Source of the DNA: Nostoc sp. 106C
GTDB lineage: Bacteria > Cyanobacteriota > Cyanobacteriia > Cyanobacteriales > Nostocaceae
DNA: 64,000 bases
Direction of reading: 5' to 3'
NCBI RefSeq assembly: GCF_002154725.1
Contig: NZ_MTAW01000121.1
Coordinates: forward strand, 54,165-118,164
Shown here piece by piece: positions 26,035 to 35,546 of this stretch. Numbering within the stretch: position 1 is the first letter of the stretch; the number at the start of each line of letters is the position of its first letter. A program made the position numbers and the translations under genes. A model generated the notes under the pieces. It made no database searches. It was not told where the DNA came from and was given only the letters and a program-made list of their open reading frames with translations.

Positions 26035-27921
26035 TTATGTGAGAATTGCCATTCCCGTTGGAGGTAAATCAATCCGAATTATCGCTCGACTGTTGTTGAG
26101 TTGAACAGTCAAGGTATGATTCTCAGGAGGATTGCGTAACTCAGAGTCACTCCAGTCACTTTTGTACAGAAAGGTGATCTTAGAACCAGACGGATGCAAT
26201 AATGCATCAATTGTGACCTCTGCACCTCGATTTTCAGTAGCAGAGGTATTTAGAGCTATCATAACTTCCTGATCAAACAGGATACGTGACCAAGCAGTTA
26301 ACTCTCCAGGTCCCGGAATGGAAAATGAACGACCTAAAAACGAGGTTTCCCGTAAATACTGTCTTCCACGACGTAAAGCTTGTCCAATCTTATTCTTTTG
26401 ATTACTAATCCGCGCAATCGCTGCAATGCGAAGATACGTTGGATGATTAGGATCAAAGAAGTGACAATCTTCTGTTTCAAATGCTCCGAATGTGCCACCG
26501 AACATAGATTCACGGATGTATCGGTCATCAAAGGGAATTTTTCCATTCTGATCTAATGGTTCAATGCTTATGTCATGATTCTCTTGATTTCCATCAAAAG
26601 CTTGCTCAGTACCATAATAGATGCAGGGAATTCCCAGAGTAGTTATTTGCAGACCCACAGCATGAGCTACCTGTGCGTAACGAGTTGGCAAATCATTTTT
26701 GGCTGTAAATCTATATTTGCCAGGACGCCCTACCATGTCATGGTCATCCAAGATAGATACGTGATATCGCCCTGTTTCACGATGGCTGCCTAAAGAATCA
26801 TGACCACCGAACTGTTCAAAAAAGTCCTTGGGATTAGTGAACCCCTTGACCAAATTTGCTATTTTTTGAGTTGGGTCTCCGATATCCAAAGCCGCATCTA
26901 GGTTACGACCAAAAATATCTAGATAGTTTTTAGCCATATCAGCACCACCTGTTACCTCTCCAAGTAGCATGAAATTTTCTTTGCCAATAGACTCTGCATA
27001 TTCACGGAGACCACCACAGAAGTTCCGAGATGCTTCCCAAGGCACATGTTTAACTGTATCAATGCGAAAACCGTCACAATCGCTCAGAGCGATCCAATAC
27101 TGATATACTTTAATCAAAGCTGAAAGTGCTTCTGGCTGATTTTTGAGATCGAAGTCTTTGAGATCGAAGAAATCCCCGCGTCGGAATTCATTATCTGGAT
27201 CTAGTGGATTTTCCCAGGGTTCTGGGTCCCATTTACCAATCTGACCAGCGCGATTGTACCAATTAAGGTTTTGAAAATCCTCTGGCCAAACACCATCTTC
27301 TAGGCTGTTCTTGTCACCAATCCGAATCGGACTTTGCCCATTCTGTCCAGAACGCCATCCATAGACTGGATAAGGCGGTTGAAAACGATAGGGAAGGGTT
27401 TCTTTGGGTTGCCCATTGTCATCATAGAACCAGTTATTGCCAGAGTGGTTGTAAATAACATCTAACAGGACATACATCTGTCTGTCGTGAGCGGCGTCTA
27501 CCAAATCTCTTAAATCCTGACGAGTACCAAAGCGCGGATCAATATCAAGAAAATTCTGAATTCCATAACCGTGGTAAGTTTCTAAGTCAGATCTTTGCCG
27601 CCAAATTGGTCCAATCCAAAGGGTTGTTACACCGAGTCCTTTCAAGTAGTCCAATTTGCTCTCTATCCCTTTGAGTGTACCACCTTGAAACTTTTTGCCG
27701 CCTTTCATCCATGTGCTCTTGTCTTTTGCTTTATATTGTTCTGCATTTGTGCGGTCAAAAAGTGGGCGTTGATTTTCTCTGCCATCACTGAATCTATCTG
27801 GCAACAAAAAATATAAAATCTCGTCTCGCCAAGTAGCAGGACTGGGAAAAACTCTTCCGCGTGGTTTCAAGTCTACGTCCTTAAGTGTTTCTGGGGCAGA
27901 TGGTTCGACTTTAACAGGCAT
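26035..27921 (-). CDS. GH13 alpha-amylase family glycosidase
   Basis: A (beta/alpha)8 glycosidase acting on alpha-glucans. The four GH13 regions are visible: I DVIYNH (about residue 158), II GFRIDTVKH with nucleophile Asp near 288, III LLGEVTGG with acid/base Glu near 321, and IV ILDDHDM with Asp near 392. An aglycone loop (SNDGN-like FYDDNGQP) and a C-terminal beta domain follow. At 628 residues it has normal length and no signal peptide, so it is probably cytoplasmic (maltodextrin or glycogen breakdown, or trehalose-type metabolism). AAAGGAG stands 7 bases before ATG 27921. It has no metabolic neighbours and is probably plasmid cargo. Confidence 0.9.
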   Translation of the reverse strand: MPVKVEPSAPETLKDVDLKPRGRVFPSPATWRDEILYFLLPDRFSDGRENQRPLFDRTNAEQYKAKDKSTWMKGGKKFQGGTLKGIESKLDYLKGLGVTTLWIGPIWRQRSDLETYHGYGIQNFLDIDPRFGTRQDLRDLVDAAHDRQMYVLLDVIYNHSGNNWFYDDNGQPKETLPYRFQPPYPVYGWRSGQNGQSPIRIGDKNSLEDGVWPEDFQNLNWYNRAGQIGKWDPEPWENPLDPDNEFRRGDFFDLKDFDLKNQPEALSALIKVYQYWIALSDCDGFRIDTVKHVPWEASRNFCGGLREYAESIGKENFMLLGEVTGGADMAKNYLDIFGRNLDAALDIGDPTQKIANLVKGFTNPKDFFEQFGGHDSLGSHRETGRYHVSILDDHDMVGRPGKYRFTAKNDLPTRYAQVAHAVGLQITTLGIPCIYYGTEQAFDGNQENHDISIEPLDQNGKIPFDDRYIRESMFGGTFGAFETEDCHFFDPNHPTYLRIAAIARISNQKNKIGQALRRGRQYLRETSFLGRSFSIPGPGELTAWSRILFDQEVMIALNTSATENRGAEVTIDALLHPSGSKITFLYKSDWSDSELRNPPENHTLTVQLNNSRAIIRIDLPPTGMAILT

Positions 27922-28103
27922 GACTGTTCTCCTTTAACGTTTTGAATGTGCCATAATTTGAGCCGAGATAGCTGCATATTCGGAAATTAAGGCTGAAATA
28001 AATTTTTCTATGTATGTTTGATAATTTGTTACTTATTTGTACTTAAAGCAGTTTAAAATAAAGAAAAATCAAGCATTTTCAGCCACTATTTCCAGTTTCG
28101 TCT

Positions 28104-30449
28104 CTATCTCGGCTCAGTGACGATTTGGCATAATGAGTAAAGTCTCCCTTTCAGATCTAATTTAGTCCGTGATGTGATAACTAAGGCATTCACAGGAAAA
28201 TCTAGCTGCGAAAGCTGATTCTTGATTTCCAAAATCTTGTCATCACTCATCTCACGGAAGGCATCTACATCCACAATTACTAAAACACGGCGCTGTTTCA
28301 AAAGCTGGTCGAGCAATTCTGGTAAGATAGAATCAGTCGCCTCAACCAAGTCTTTAATCTGTCCAGATATAGCGTTTATAAAAGGTTTCTCATTAGCTTT
28401 ATTTTCTAAATTTAATTCAAAGTCAGTAATCAGTACTGGCAACATGAGGTGCTTGCAAAGCCGCTCATTCTTGTCTTTCGACATTGCCCATTTAGCCAGT
28501 TGATAGGCTAGTTTTGTTCCTCCTTCTCCCTGAATAACTAGGCAACTTATCTTTTTAGAAAAAATTGGTTGCAATTCCTTGATAGTAAGATTAGTGACTG
28601 AAGTGCTATCTAGCTCAACGGCTATAGGTTCGTAATTATCGAATTTTTTTACTAGTGTAAGAAAATTCTTATTAAATAACTTGTATTGATTTGAAACCCA
28701 CTTGTCAAATACTCTTGGTCGATAACAAAAAAATTCCAAAAAACTTATAAAACTTAAGATATCAATCGTTACCTTAAAACCTCCTGATAACGAAGCAGGT
28801 AAATCAATACCTTTAAAGCGATTGAAAGCTTGCTTGATGTAAAACAGCCCTAGTGGATTTAGCCAAAAAATGAAAATCCAAACACATGGTAAGAGTAATA
28901 AATAGAGTATTATTACTAAAACCAACGGATTTTTTTGAATCCAGCTAAATATGAGAAATTGCAACTGTAGGTTAAGAATTTGGAGATACCATTTGACCTC
29001 TTTTTCTTCTTCTAAAAAAAGTTTTTCTTTTTCGTTTGATTTCTCTAAAACATTAGCTGCATTTTGCCCATTCCATATTATTAATAATTGCTTGCATCCT
29101 CCAAAAGGCAAGGATTTCTCTTTATTTTTAGTTGGGTCTTGATAGGCTTGGTTTTTAAAAAATTCTTGCAAGGAAGAGGCGGCATATTTGCGAACTGGTT
29201 TATCTTCCAATGAATCTTCCACAACCTGAATGAGGGCAGGGACAGCTTCTTCGGACTCTAACCCCACTTTCCCCAGAGCATAAGCGGCAGATTGACGAAC
29301 GTATGTTTCATCCTTTCCATCTTTGAGGATACTGATGAGGACAGAGACAATGCGTTTTGAGCCAGCAACTTTTGGGTCTGACGCAATTTTTCCCAGAGCA
29401 TTGATAACATCTGTGCGAAATTGTACATTCTGATTCTTTTCCTTTTCGACCTCGATGAGTTTGGAGATAGCGTCTTTGGCATTTGAACCCATTAATCCCA
29501 AGGCATTCGCAGCGCTAGAACTAACTAATGTATTCTTATCTTTGAGAGCTATGATAAGAGGCTGGACAGCATCCTTAGCAACTGTTGGCTCAGACCCCAT
29601 ATAGCCCAGAGCAAGGGCAGCATTTGCGCGAAGAAAGTATGCCTCTGGCTTCTGCTCTTGTAGAGCGCTAATGAGGGCAGGAACGGCTTTACGATTTAAA
29701 CTTGCTTTCAAATCAGCATTTCCTAAGGAATTAGCGGCTTTGGCACGGACAACTACATCCTGCTTCTTATCCTTCAAGAGATTGACGAGGCTAGGGACAG
29801 CAGCGCTAGCGTCTGAACCTATTGCTCCCAAAGCATAAACAGCACTGGCACGAACTTGTACATTCCGATGTTTCAAGGCGGTGATAAGGGTGCCGACAAG
29901 ATCGTTGATCGTTTCCTCGTTCCCAAAAAATTCTCTCAAGGACTTTTTAGTTATGTTATTGATTGCCCGAGATATTTCCCCTATGGAATTGGCTGCTCTG
30001 GAACGAACACCAGCTACCTCCTTATCATCTTTCAAAGTTTTGATTAATGCAGGGATAGCTAAGTTAGCAAGAACTTCGACATCTTCTGTAGTAGAGCCAT
30101 AACTCCTTTTCCCAAGGGCTACAGCTGCACTGACTCGAACAGTTGCTTCTTGATCCCTCAGTGCTTTGGTCAGGGCGTTAACAGCCACTGCGGCACTCTC
30201 AGAAGGATTTGCGAAATTAGGATTTCCCAAAATTGGTTTTCCTAAGGCAGATGCAGCAGTGACGCGAACTGTTACATCCCGATCCTTTAGCTGCTGGATA
30301 TAGGCATTAACTTCAGCGTCTAGAGTTTTAACCTCTGCGTCTGGATTTTGCGCCCATACTGCATGGTTGATCTGCAGTACAAACAAAGGGACACACAGGA
30401 CAATACTCTTAAAAGCTACAAGAAATTTTTGTCTAGTGTGCTCGATCAT
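28104..30449 (-). CDS. HEAT-repeat, transmembrane, NTPase-like protein
   Basis: The protein has 781 residues. Residues 1-35 look like a Sec signal ending VWAQ. About ten HEAT/PBS-type repeats (VRVSAAVALGK, VRSRAANSIGEI, VRASAVYALGAIG) fill residues 45-440. A strongly hydrophobic stretch near 500-530 (PLVLVIILYLLLLPCVWIFIFW) should cross the membrane. The C-terminal part resembles a NACHT/STAND NTPase: VIQGEGGTKLAYQLAKWA at the P-loop position (about 640), Walker B-like VLVIVDVDAF (about 724) and ALVITSRT. The P-loop lacks the canonical GKT, and the chain ends soon after, without the usual winged-helix part, so nucleotide binding is doubtful. If the signal is real, the repeats face outside and the NTPase part inside. 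It lies 275 bp downstream of the FGE-fold gene. Confidence 0.7.
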   Translation of the reverse strand: MIEHTRQKFLVAFKSIVLCVPLFVLQINHAVWAQNPDAEVKTLDAEVNAYIQQLKDRDVTVRVTAASALGKPILGNPNFANPSESAAVAVNALTKALRDQEATVRVSAAVALGKRSYGSTTEDVEVLANLAIPALIKTLKDDKEVAGVRSRAANSIGEISRAINNITKKSLREFFGNEETINDLVGTLITALKHRNVQVRASAVYALGAIGSDASAAVPSLVNLLKDKKQDVVVRAKAANSLGNADLKASLNRKAVPALISALQEQKPEAYFLRANAALALGYMGSEPTVAKDAVQPLIIALKDKNTLVSSSAANALGLMGSNAKDAISKLIEVEKEKNQNVQFRTDVINALGKIASDPKVAGSKRIVSVLISILKDGKDETYVRQSAAYALGKVGLESEEAVPALIQVVEDSLEDKPVRKYAASSLQEFFKNQAYQDPTKNKEKSLPFGGCKQLLIIWNGQNAANVLEKSNEKEKLFLEEEKEVKWYLQILNLQLQFLIFSWIQKNPLVLVIILYLLLLPCVWIFIFWLNPLGLFYIKQAFNRFKGIDLPASLSGGFKVTIDILSFISFLEFFCYRPRVFDKWVSNQYKLFNKNFLTLVKKFDNYEPIAVELDSTSVTNLTIKELQPIFSKKISCLVIQGEGGTKLAYQLAKWAMSKDKNERLCKHLMLPVLITDFELNLENKANEKPFINAISGQIKDLVEATDSILPELLDQLLKQRRVLVIVDVDAFREMSDDKILEIKNQLSQLDFPVNALVITSRTKLDLKGRLYSLCQIVTEPR

Positions 30450-30724
30450 AAGTTGTTATCCGTTGGTAAATATTATCTTCAGAGATCGTCACCAAAATTA
30501 CAAAGGACGCGGCAGAAAGCTCACTCCATACTCTCTCTTAGGAGAAACTCTATCCACTGCTTATTTATTGGTCGTTGGTTGTTTATGAAGAAATACTTAC
30601 CAACCAATAACTAACAACCCTAAATCACACCTACTTTACTTGGAAGATGAATTGACAACGTGATTTAAATTTTTCTGCTGTCTCTTCCAGTAAATTTTCA
30701 TCTATTGGTTGTAGTCTATAAGAC

Positions 30725-31867
30725 TCACTCTAAAGCATACACAACCCGAAAGCCGATGTAGTAGCTTAAGTCATAGGGGAGTCCCTTAGCACGACTTGCG
30801 GCTCTGCAAAGTTCTGGATAATTTATCCATGAACCCCCACGCATTACCCGATATTGATTCTCATCATCAGATAGCCATGCACTTCCATCTAAAGGTGCGC
30901 CCTGGTAGTTATCATGCCAGTGGTCAGCACACCATTCCCACACATTACCATGCATATCGTACAAACCAAAGGCATTAGCTTTCAGAAAGCTCCCAACTGG
31001 AGTTGTTTGCTCACGCGATTTTCCTTTGTAATTCCCCTGAAATGAAAACCTGTTTTCCTTGATTGAAATTTGATGATTACTGGAATATCCAAATTTGGAT
31101 GTAGGGTATGTGAGATGAGAAGAATAGCTACAGGAATACCCAAACCCCGAGATGGGAGACGAAGGAGGATCTTGAGGAGGAGACGAAGGAGGATCTTGAG
31201 GAGGAGACGAAGGAGGACCTGCCTCATAACTATAGATGGAACGTCCATCATAGTTTGCCAACTCAGTTGTAGTAGTCTTGCCAAAATAGAAAGGAGTCGT
31301 CGTTCCAGCGCGACAAGCATACTCCCACTCAGCTTCGCTAGGTAACCTGTACTCTCGTCCCGTTAACTGGGCTAGCCGTGCACAAAATTCGACTGTATCA
31401 TGCCAGGAAACCCGCTCCACAGGTCTGTTGTCTCCTTTAAAATCAGCAGGATCTGGTGCAAGTGGGTGATTGATTTGAGGAAGGGCTGCTACAAACCGCC
31501 ACTGTGCCTGGGTAACCGGATACTTACTCATGAAGAAAGGGGCTACTGTCACTATGTGCTTTGGACCTTCATGCGTATCCCTTCCTGCTTCTGCTTCTGG
31601 TGACCCCATCTGGAAAGTGCCGCCTGGTATTGCAACCATCTCTAGCCTCTCTTCAATACCAAGTTTTTCACAGAATAACTGGGCTTGAGCGTGGCGTTGA
31701 GAATTTTCCTTTTCTTGGCCATTCACTGTAATGATTTCAAATTTAAACACAGTTGTAGCAGTTGAGTGCTCTTCTCCTAACTTACTCAATGAAAACATTG
31801 TTCTGTTCAACGGATTTGTACCAGATAAACTACTACCGAAGCCTCTTAAATATTCTTGTATCCTCAT
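30725..31867 (-). CDS. Formylglycine-generating-enzyme-fold (SUMF1/FGE) protein with Pro-rich insert
   Basis: The FGE-sulfatase fold starts near residue 58 (EMVAIPGGTFQMGSPEAE). Conserved segments follow: YPVTQAQWRFVA, PVERVSWHDTVEFCARL, YRLPSEAEWEYACRAGTTTPFYFG, FGLYDMHGNVWEWCADHWH, RVMRGGSWINYPELCRAASR and GFRVV. Between the two halves is a low-complexity insert made of repeated PPSSPPQD units. The 57-residue N-terminal part is unfamiliar. In cyanobacteria, proteins of this type often stand near STAND or kinase genes and many have no proven enzyme activity, so I do not assign one. The 280 bp upstream hold no gene. Confidence 0.85.
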   Translation of the reverse strand: MRIQEYLRGFGSSLSGTNPLNRTMFSLSKLGEEHSTATTVFKFEIITVNGQEKENSQRHAQAQLFCEKLGIEERLEMVAIPGGTFQMGSPEAEAGRDTHEGPKHIVTVAPFFMSKYPVTQAQWRFVAALPQINHPLAPDPADFKGDNRPVERVSWHDTVEFCARLAQLTGREYRLPSEAEWEYACRAGTTTPFYFGKTTTTELANYDGRSIYSYEAGPPSSPPQDPPSSPPQDPPSSPISGFGYSCSYSSHLTYPTSKFGYSSNHQISIKENRFSFQGNYKGKSREQTTPVGSFLKANAFGLYDMHGNVWEWCADHWHDNYQGAPLDGSAWLSDDENQYRVMRGGSWINYPELCRAASRAKGLPYDLSYYIGFRVVYALE

Positions 31868-32149
31868 TAGTCTTAATTTCCTATGCGAAAATACAATTGG
31901 CTTTTTTAACTGGAAAAAGGAATAGTATCAGGCTGGTGTGAAACTCAATGGCTCGATTATGAATAGTTAGATATCAATGCCATATTTTGAGTTTTGACCC
32001 TTCACTTATCAAGCTTCTATCCAGCCTTTATGCAACAGATGGGTTTTTGTAACAGTTCTTGATGTTTTGTTGATAACCGCCATCTATCCCCAGCAACGGA
32101 AAAATTCTGGTCGTTAAGGCTGAAAAGCCTATATGTAGTGACCTGCAAT

Positions 32150-32312
32150 TATAGAACCCATTTGGGATCTTGGAAGAATGGATAAAATAAGAAATAAATG
32201 CCGTACTCAAGCAGCTTAACCGACAAAGAGTGGGCAATTATTGAGCCACTATTGTCGCAGAAGAAGCAAACCAGACCACCAAAGTGGACAAAGCGACAAC
32301 TACGAATATTTT
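32150..32312 (+). mobile_element. 5' end remnant of an IS5-like element
   Basis: TATAGAACCCATTTGGGATC at 32150 matches the end seen at 36230 (TATAGAACCCATTTGAGATC). An ATG at 32198 opens MPYSSSLTDKEWAIIEPLL and continues to PPKWTKRQL, the N-terminus of an IS5-type transposase. It stops at about 32310, where it runs into the epimerase remnant on the other strand. Only the first 35-40 codons remain. Confidence 0.75.
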
Positions 32313-32800
32313 GCTGGGCTGCACGAACGATATCCTGTTCAGCAGCAGCTCTACATGCTAATTCTCCCTGAAACTCAAAGCTATCTGAGTCATCAATGAT
32401 GCGATCGCCTGTATCACCCAGTAAACCTGTTCCTGATGTTGCAATAAATGGCTTTCCCGAACCCGCTAAAGCTTCTACAAATGCAGAAATGACATCACAT
32501 TCTGTTTTGACTACACCTGCAAAATCACTGTAGTCATGAATGAATGCAGTATGGATAACACCATCTGAGGAGCGGGCAGCTTCGATCAATTTTTCTCTAT
32601 CTTGCAAAGTTCCCAAAACTGGCTTCATTTTAAGTGCTTTGAGCTTTTGGGCAGATGATTCACTTCACGCCAGACCGAAAACGGTATGACCTGTCTCTTT
32701 AAGCCGTCGAGCAACAATTGAGCCGATATACTCTGCATCAACGAAATAAGGGGTATTGCAACGATTCGTGAAAAATTCCGCAATTTCGTTTGTAACTCTT
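32313..32800 (-). pseudogene. NAD(P)-dependent epimerase/dehydratase, truncated and interrupted
   Basis: Read on the - strand: EYIGSIVARRLKETGHTVFGLA, an in-frame TGA where Arg is expected, then SESSAQKLKALKMKPVLGTL and on through IATSGTGLLGDTGDRIIDD to EQDIVRAAQQ, where the IS5-like remnant cuts it off. The glycine-rich NAD-binding start (normally VTGATGYIG) is damaged to VDAEYIG. The gene has thus lost its dinucleotide site, one codon and its C-terminal half, and is dead. Confidence 0.8.
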
Positions 32801-34037
32801 AGGACTTTGACTCGATAAAGCGAACGTTTACACTTCTCCCTGCCAGACAAAAATCGTCAAATCTAGGGGTTTTCTGCCAATCAACTTTGATTCGTACTGC
32901 CGCTACCCGTACTGGTAGTTGACGGCGAGCAATTTCTGGCGGTGGTTCTACAACATATTGCCCAACTTCAAAACGACCTGTACCTGCTCTAATTGTCTCT
33001 ACTCGTCCTTCCCATTGAACATTACTTGAGTTATTAAGGTTGATTTGGGCTTCTTGTCCAACGACAAGTTTCGACACATCAGTCTCATTTATGAATGCTT
33101 CTATCCAAAGATTCTGACAGTTGAGTAACTGAATAATCGATTTATTAGCTTCGACTATTTCCTGGGGCTGGGAATCAATTGACCAAATCACGCCTGTTGT
33201 TGGTGCTATGACCAAGACGTTTTGTTGAGAGAACAATTCTTTACTGGTAATGGATAACTGTGACTGAATACTCTGGATTTGTTTAGAGAGGATTCTTTCT
33301 TGTTCCTTTAGGTCTGTTAACTCTACATCAAGTTCGAGAACGCGAGTTTCAGGATAGCTTAAGGTGCGAGTTCCTTCTAGCTGAAGTCCGGCTTTCGTTG
33401 CTTCTAAGTTGAGTTTGGCTAGCTCAATTCTTGATTGAGCTTCCTTTACTACAGCTTCGGCTTGCTGCGCTTCTGCAATTTTGTTTTCAGATCTGGAAAT
33501 GGTTTCTGCCCCCTCCTTTGCTAAGCTAGCAAGGCGGTGAGCGTCAGCAAGCGCTACTTTTTTTCTGACTTGTTCTCCAGCGATTTCCTCTTCAAGTTGT
33601 TTTATCTGTTGATCGGCGTATTTGGTTTGAAGCATTTTCTGGGTGACAGTTTGTTGTCTAAACAAGCTCATCAATTTAGTTCGATTTTGAATTTGCTGTT
33701 TTACCCCAGAGAGTTGCTGTTGAGCATCTTGTAGGCGAGTTTTCAATTGCTGATTTTCAATTTTGAGGACTGATACTCGTGGATTTTCGACAGTAGATTT
33801 AATAGTACCGATTTGTGTACCTTTTTCAAGTTGGTTGCTCAACTTAATTTTCTCGCTTTTCAACTCTAGCTTGCCTGGAATGGATGCCCGCACAAAAATG
33901 ATTTCACCATTAACATAGGCTTGTACACTGCGAATTTGAGAGAAGCTGCGTCTCAGCCTAACTCCAATAACAGCCAGACAGCTAAGGACTAGAATCGAAA
34001 GGATAATTTTTCCTGAAGCTGTTTTAATTAATTTCAT
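32799..34037 (-). CDS. HlyD-type membrane fusion protein
   Basis: The protein has 412 residues. An N-terminal membrane anchor (IILSILVLSCLAVIGV) is followed by a beta-barrel/lipoyl half (YVNGEIIFVRASIPGKLE), a long coiled coil over about residues 90-260 (QQLKTRLQDAQQQLSGVKQQ and later helices), then the second lipoyl half (VLVIAPTTGVIWSI) and a beta-barrel domain. Such proteins bridge an inner-membrane exporter to the outer membrane. ATG 34037 is preferred to a TTG six bases upstream. No ABC or RND transporter is adjacent; the flavoprotein upstream on the same strand (216 bp away) is the only likely partner. Its export substrate cannot be guessed. Confidence 0.85.
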   Translation of the reverse strand: MKLIKTASGKIILSILVLSCLAVIGVRLRRSFSQIRSVQAYVNGEIIFVRASIPGKLELKSEKIKLSNQLEKGTQIGTIKSTVENPRVSVLKIENQQLKTRLQDAQQQLSGVKQQIQNRTKLMSLFRQQTVTQKMLQTKYADQQIKQLEEEIAGEQVRKKVALADAHRLASLAKEGAETISRSENKIAEAQQAEAVVKEAQSRIELAKLNLEATKAGLQLEGTRTLSYPETRVLELDVELTDLKEQERILSKQIQSIQSQLSITSKELFSQQNVLVIAPTTGVIWSIDSQPQEIVEANKSIIQLLNCQNLWIEAFINETDVSKLVVGQEAQINLNNSSNVQWEGRVETIRAGTGRFEVGQYVVEPPPEIARRQLPVRVAAVRIKVDWQKTPRFDDFCLAGRSVNVRFIESKS

Positions 34038-34253
34038 GAACAAAAGAAAATATTTTCTGTATCGGAAGCATTATTCTAATTAGCACTACTACCAAATAAG
34101 TTGTGTCAAACTTTTCTTGCTTATAAATCCGTGATCGCTTTAAATTTTAGTTAGTTTTCGCGCATACTATTTAGGTTATTTAGAAAACCAGCGTCCAAAC
34201 AAGTACAGGACGTCATCTCATTCCTTAAGCAACAAACTCGCTTTTCGGCAGTC

Positions 34254-35546
34254 TCAAGAATCCCAGCTAGCTCCATAAGCTGGAATACCTTTGCCCAAAC
34301 AAGTCTTGACCACCTTTTCAGTAACCGCTTTGTTGGATACACAAAACACAGCTTGCGCCCTAAAATCTTGAACGGCGTCAAGAGCTAGCTGCTCTACATT
34401 TGGTCTACCATGCATTCCTGTATCAAAAATATTGCAACGAGGATGAGAGCCAAGCAAAGACCAAAGCTTTTCGCCGTAAGTTTGTTCGTGTTCGTTAGCG
34501 ATCCACACAATACAAAGTTTGTGACTATTTTCTATCACATGAGGTATGACTGGTGCAATTCCTGCTCCAGTTGCGATTACAACTACTCGTGAATAAGCGT
34601 TAATTGAAAACATAAAACCAGGAGGCTTGACTCGACGAACCCATAGTCGTCTGGGTAAATTTCCTTTTTGAACTTGCCGAATCAAATTTTTAGTCCAGTC
34701 ACCTACCGCGCCGATTATTAAATGAATTTCTGAAGAGTCCGTTTGTTTATTGAAACTCGTTCCTGCAATAGAAAAGGAATGCCATTCAATACCATCTAGA
34801 CTAATTCGAGCAAATGTCCCTACGTCAGCCCTTCCTGGAAGAGTCACAACTAAAACTCCAACAGATGGACAATCCATCCTAAAATTATCAAAACACTGCA
34901 CGCTTATCCAAGGCAAAAATAAGCTGAAAATCATCAGCGCGATCATGAGTAAAACTGGATTAGTTAATAAAGTTTCTAGAGGATAAGCTTGGTTGAGAGC
35001 GATAATAAATTGAAATCTAATTTGATGCAAGACGAGAATACTCAAACAAGTCCATCCCAGATAGCGATGGCTGATTTCAAATGTATCATGGAACTTATGG
35101 CGGAATGGGGGAATAGCAGTGATGATAATAATAAATAAAAGTGTTAACAATATACTGGATGTAATGATTGATATAGGATCGTTGGATGTAGCCATTGATA
35201 GAGGATCGCTTGGGTTTCCCAACTGCTGGAATACATCAACAATTAGCCAGAGGAAACCCCAAGTAGCACATGAGGCGTGAACCCCACCGATATAATGAAC
35301 GCCACTATTAAGATAGTATTTGCCATAAACAATCTTTACCGAAGTCCACACTGCAAAACGATACAATAAATGTAAAACCAGTTCATTACGGACTAAAACA
35401 GCTACTAGTATATTGCTGACACTAAAAATTGCTATTGAAATGTCATTTAAATATATTGTTTCGTAAAAAATAACTAAAAGTAAAATATTGACGCTAGAAA
35501 CTAAAACCCACCAAAAAACATGCATATTCAAGTTTTGCTTGAACAT
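34254..35546 (-). CDS. Membrane flavoprotein with ferric-reductase-like NAD/FAD module (TmpA-like)
   Basis: ATG 35546 is chosen because AGGAG lies 8 bases before it; the longer frame from TTG 35573 has no such site. The N-terminal half has about six hydrophobic helices (VFWWVLVSSVNILLLVIFY onward, including HRYLGWTCLSILVLHQ). The C-terminal half is a flavodoxin-reductase-like domain: FARISLDGIEWHSFSIAG for FAD and VVVIATGAGIAPVIPHVIE for NAD(P). It ends GIPAYGASWDS, an ending I associate with fungal TmpA and related redox domains. The pairs of heme-binding His of true ferric reductases are not clearly present. It could transfer electrons across the membrane or reduce a bound metabolite; the substrate is unknown. 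Confidence 0.7.
   Translation of the reverse strand: MFKQNLNMHVFWWVLVSSVNILLLVIFYETIYLNDISIAIFSVSNILVAVLVRNELVLHLLYRFAVWTSVKIVYGKYYLNSGVHYIGGVHASCATWGFLWLIVDVFQQLGNPSDPLSMATSNDPISIITSSILLTLLFIIIITAIPPFRHKFHDTFEISHRYLGWTCLSILVLHQIRFQFIIALNQAYPLETLLTNPVLLMIALMIFSLFLPWISVQCFDNFRMDCPSVGVLVVTLPGRADVGTFARISLDGIEWHSFSIAGTSFNKQTDSSEIHLIIGAVGDWTKNLIRQVQKGNLPRRLWVRRVKPPGFMFSINAYSRVVVIATGAGIAPVIPHVIENSHKLCIVWIANEHEQTYGEKLWSLLGSHPRCNIFDTGMHGRPNVEQLALDAVQDFRAQAVFCVSNKAVTEKVVKTCLGKGIPAYGASWDS

Noticed and set aside
30725..31867. FGE-fold protein as the target of a diversity-generating retroelement, with the reverse transcriptase at 23605 as partner
   Set aside because: The reverse transcriptase has maturase and HNH domains and sits in a full group II intron. 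I saw no template copy of the FGE gene's 3' end.
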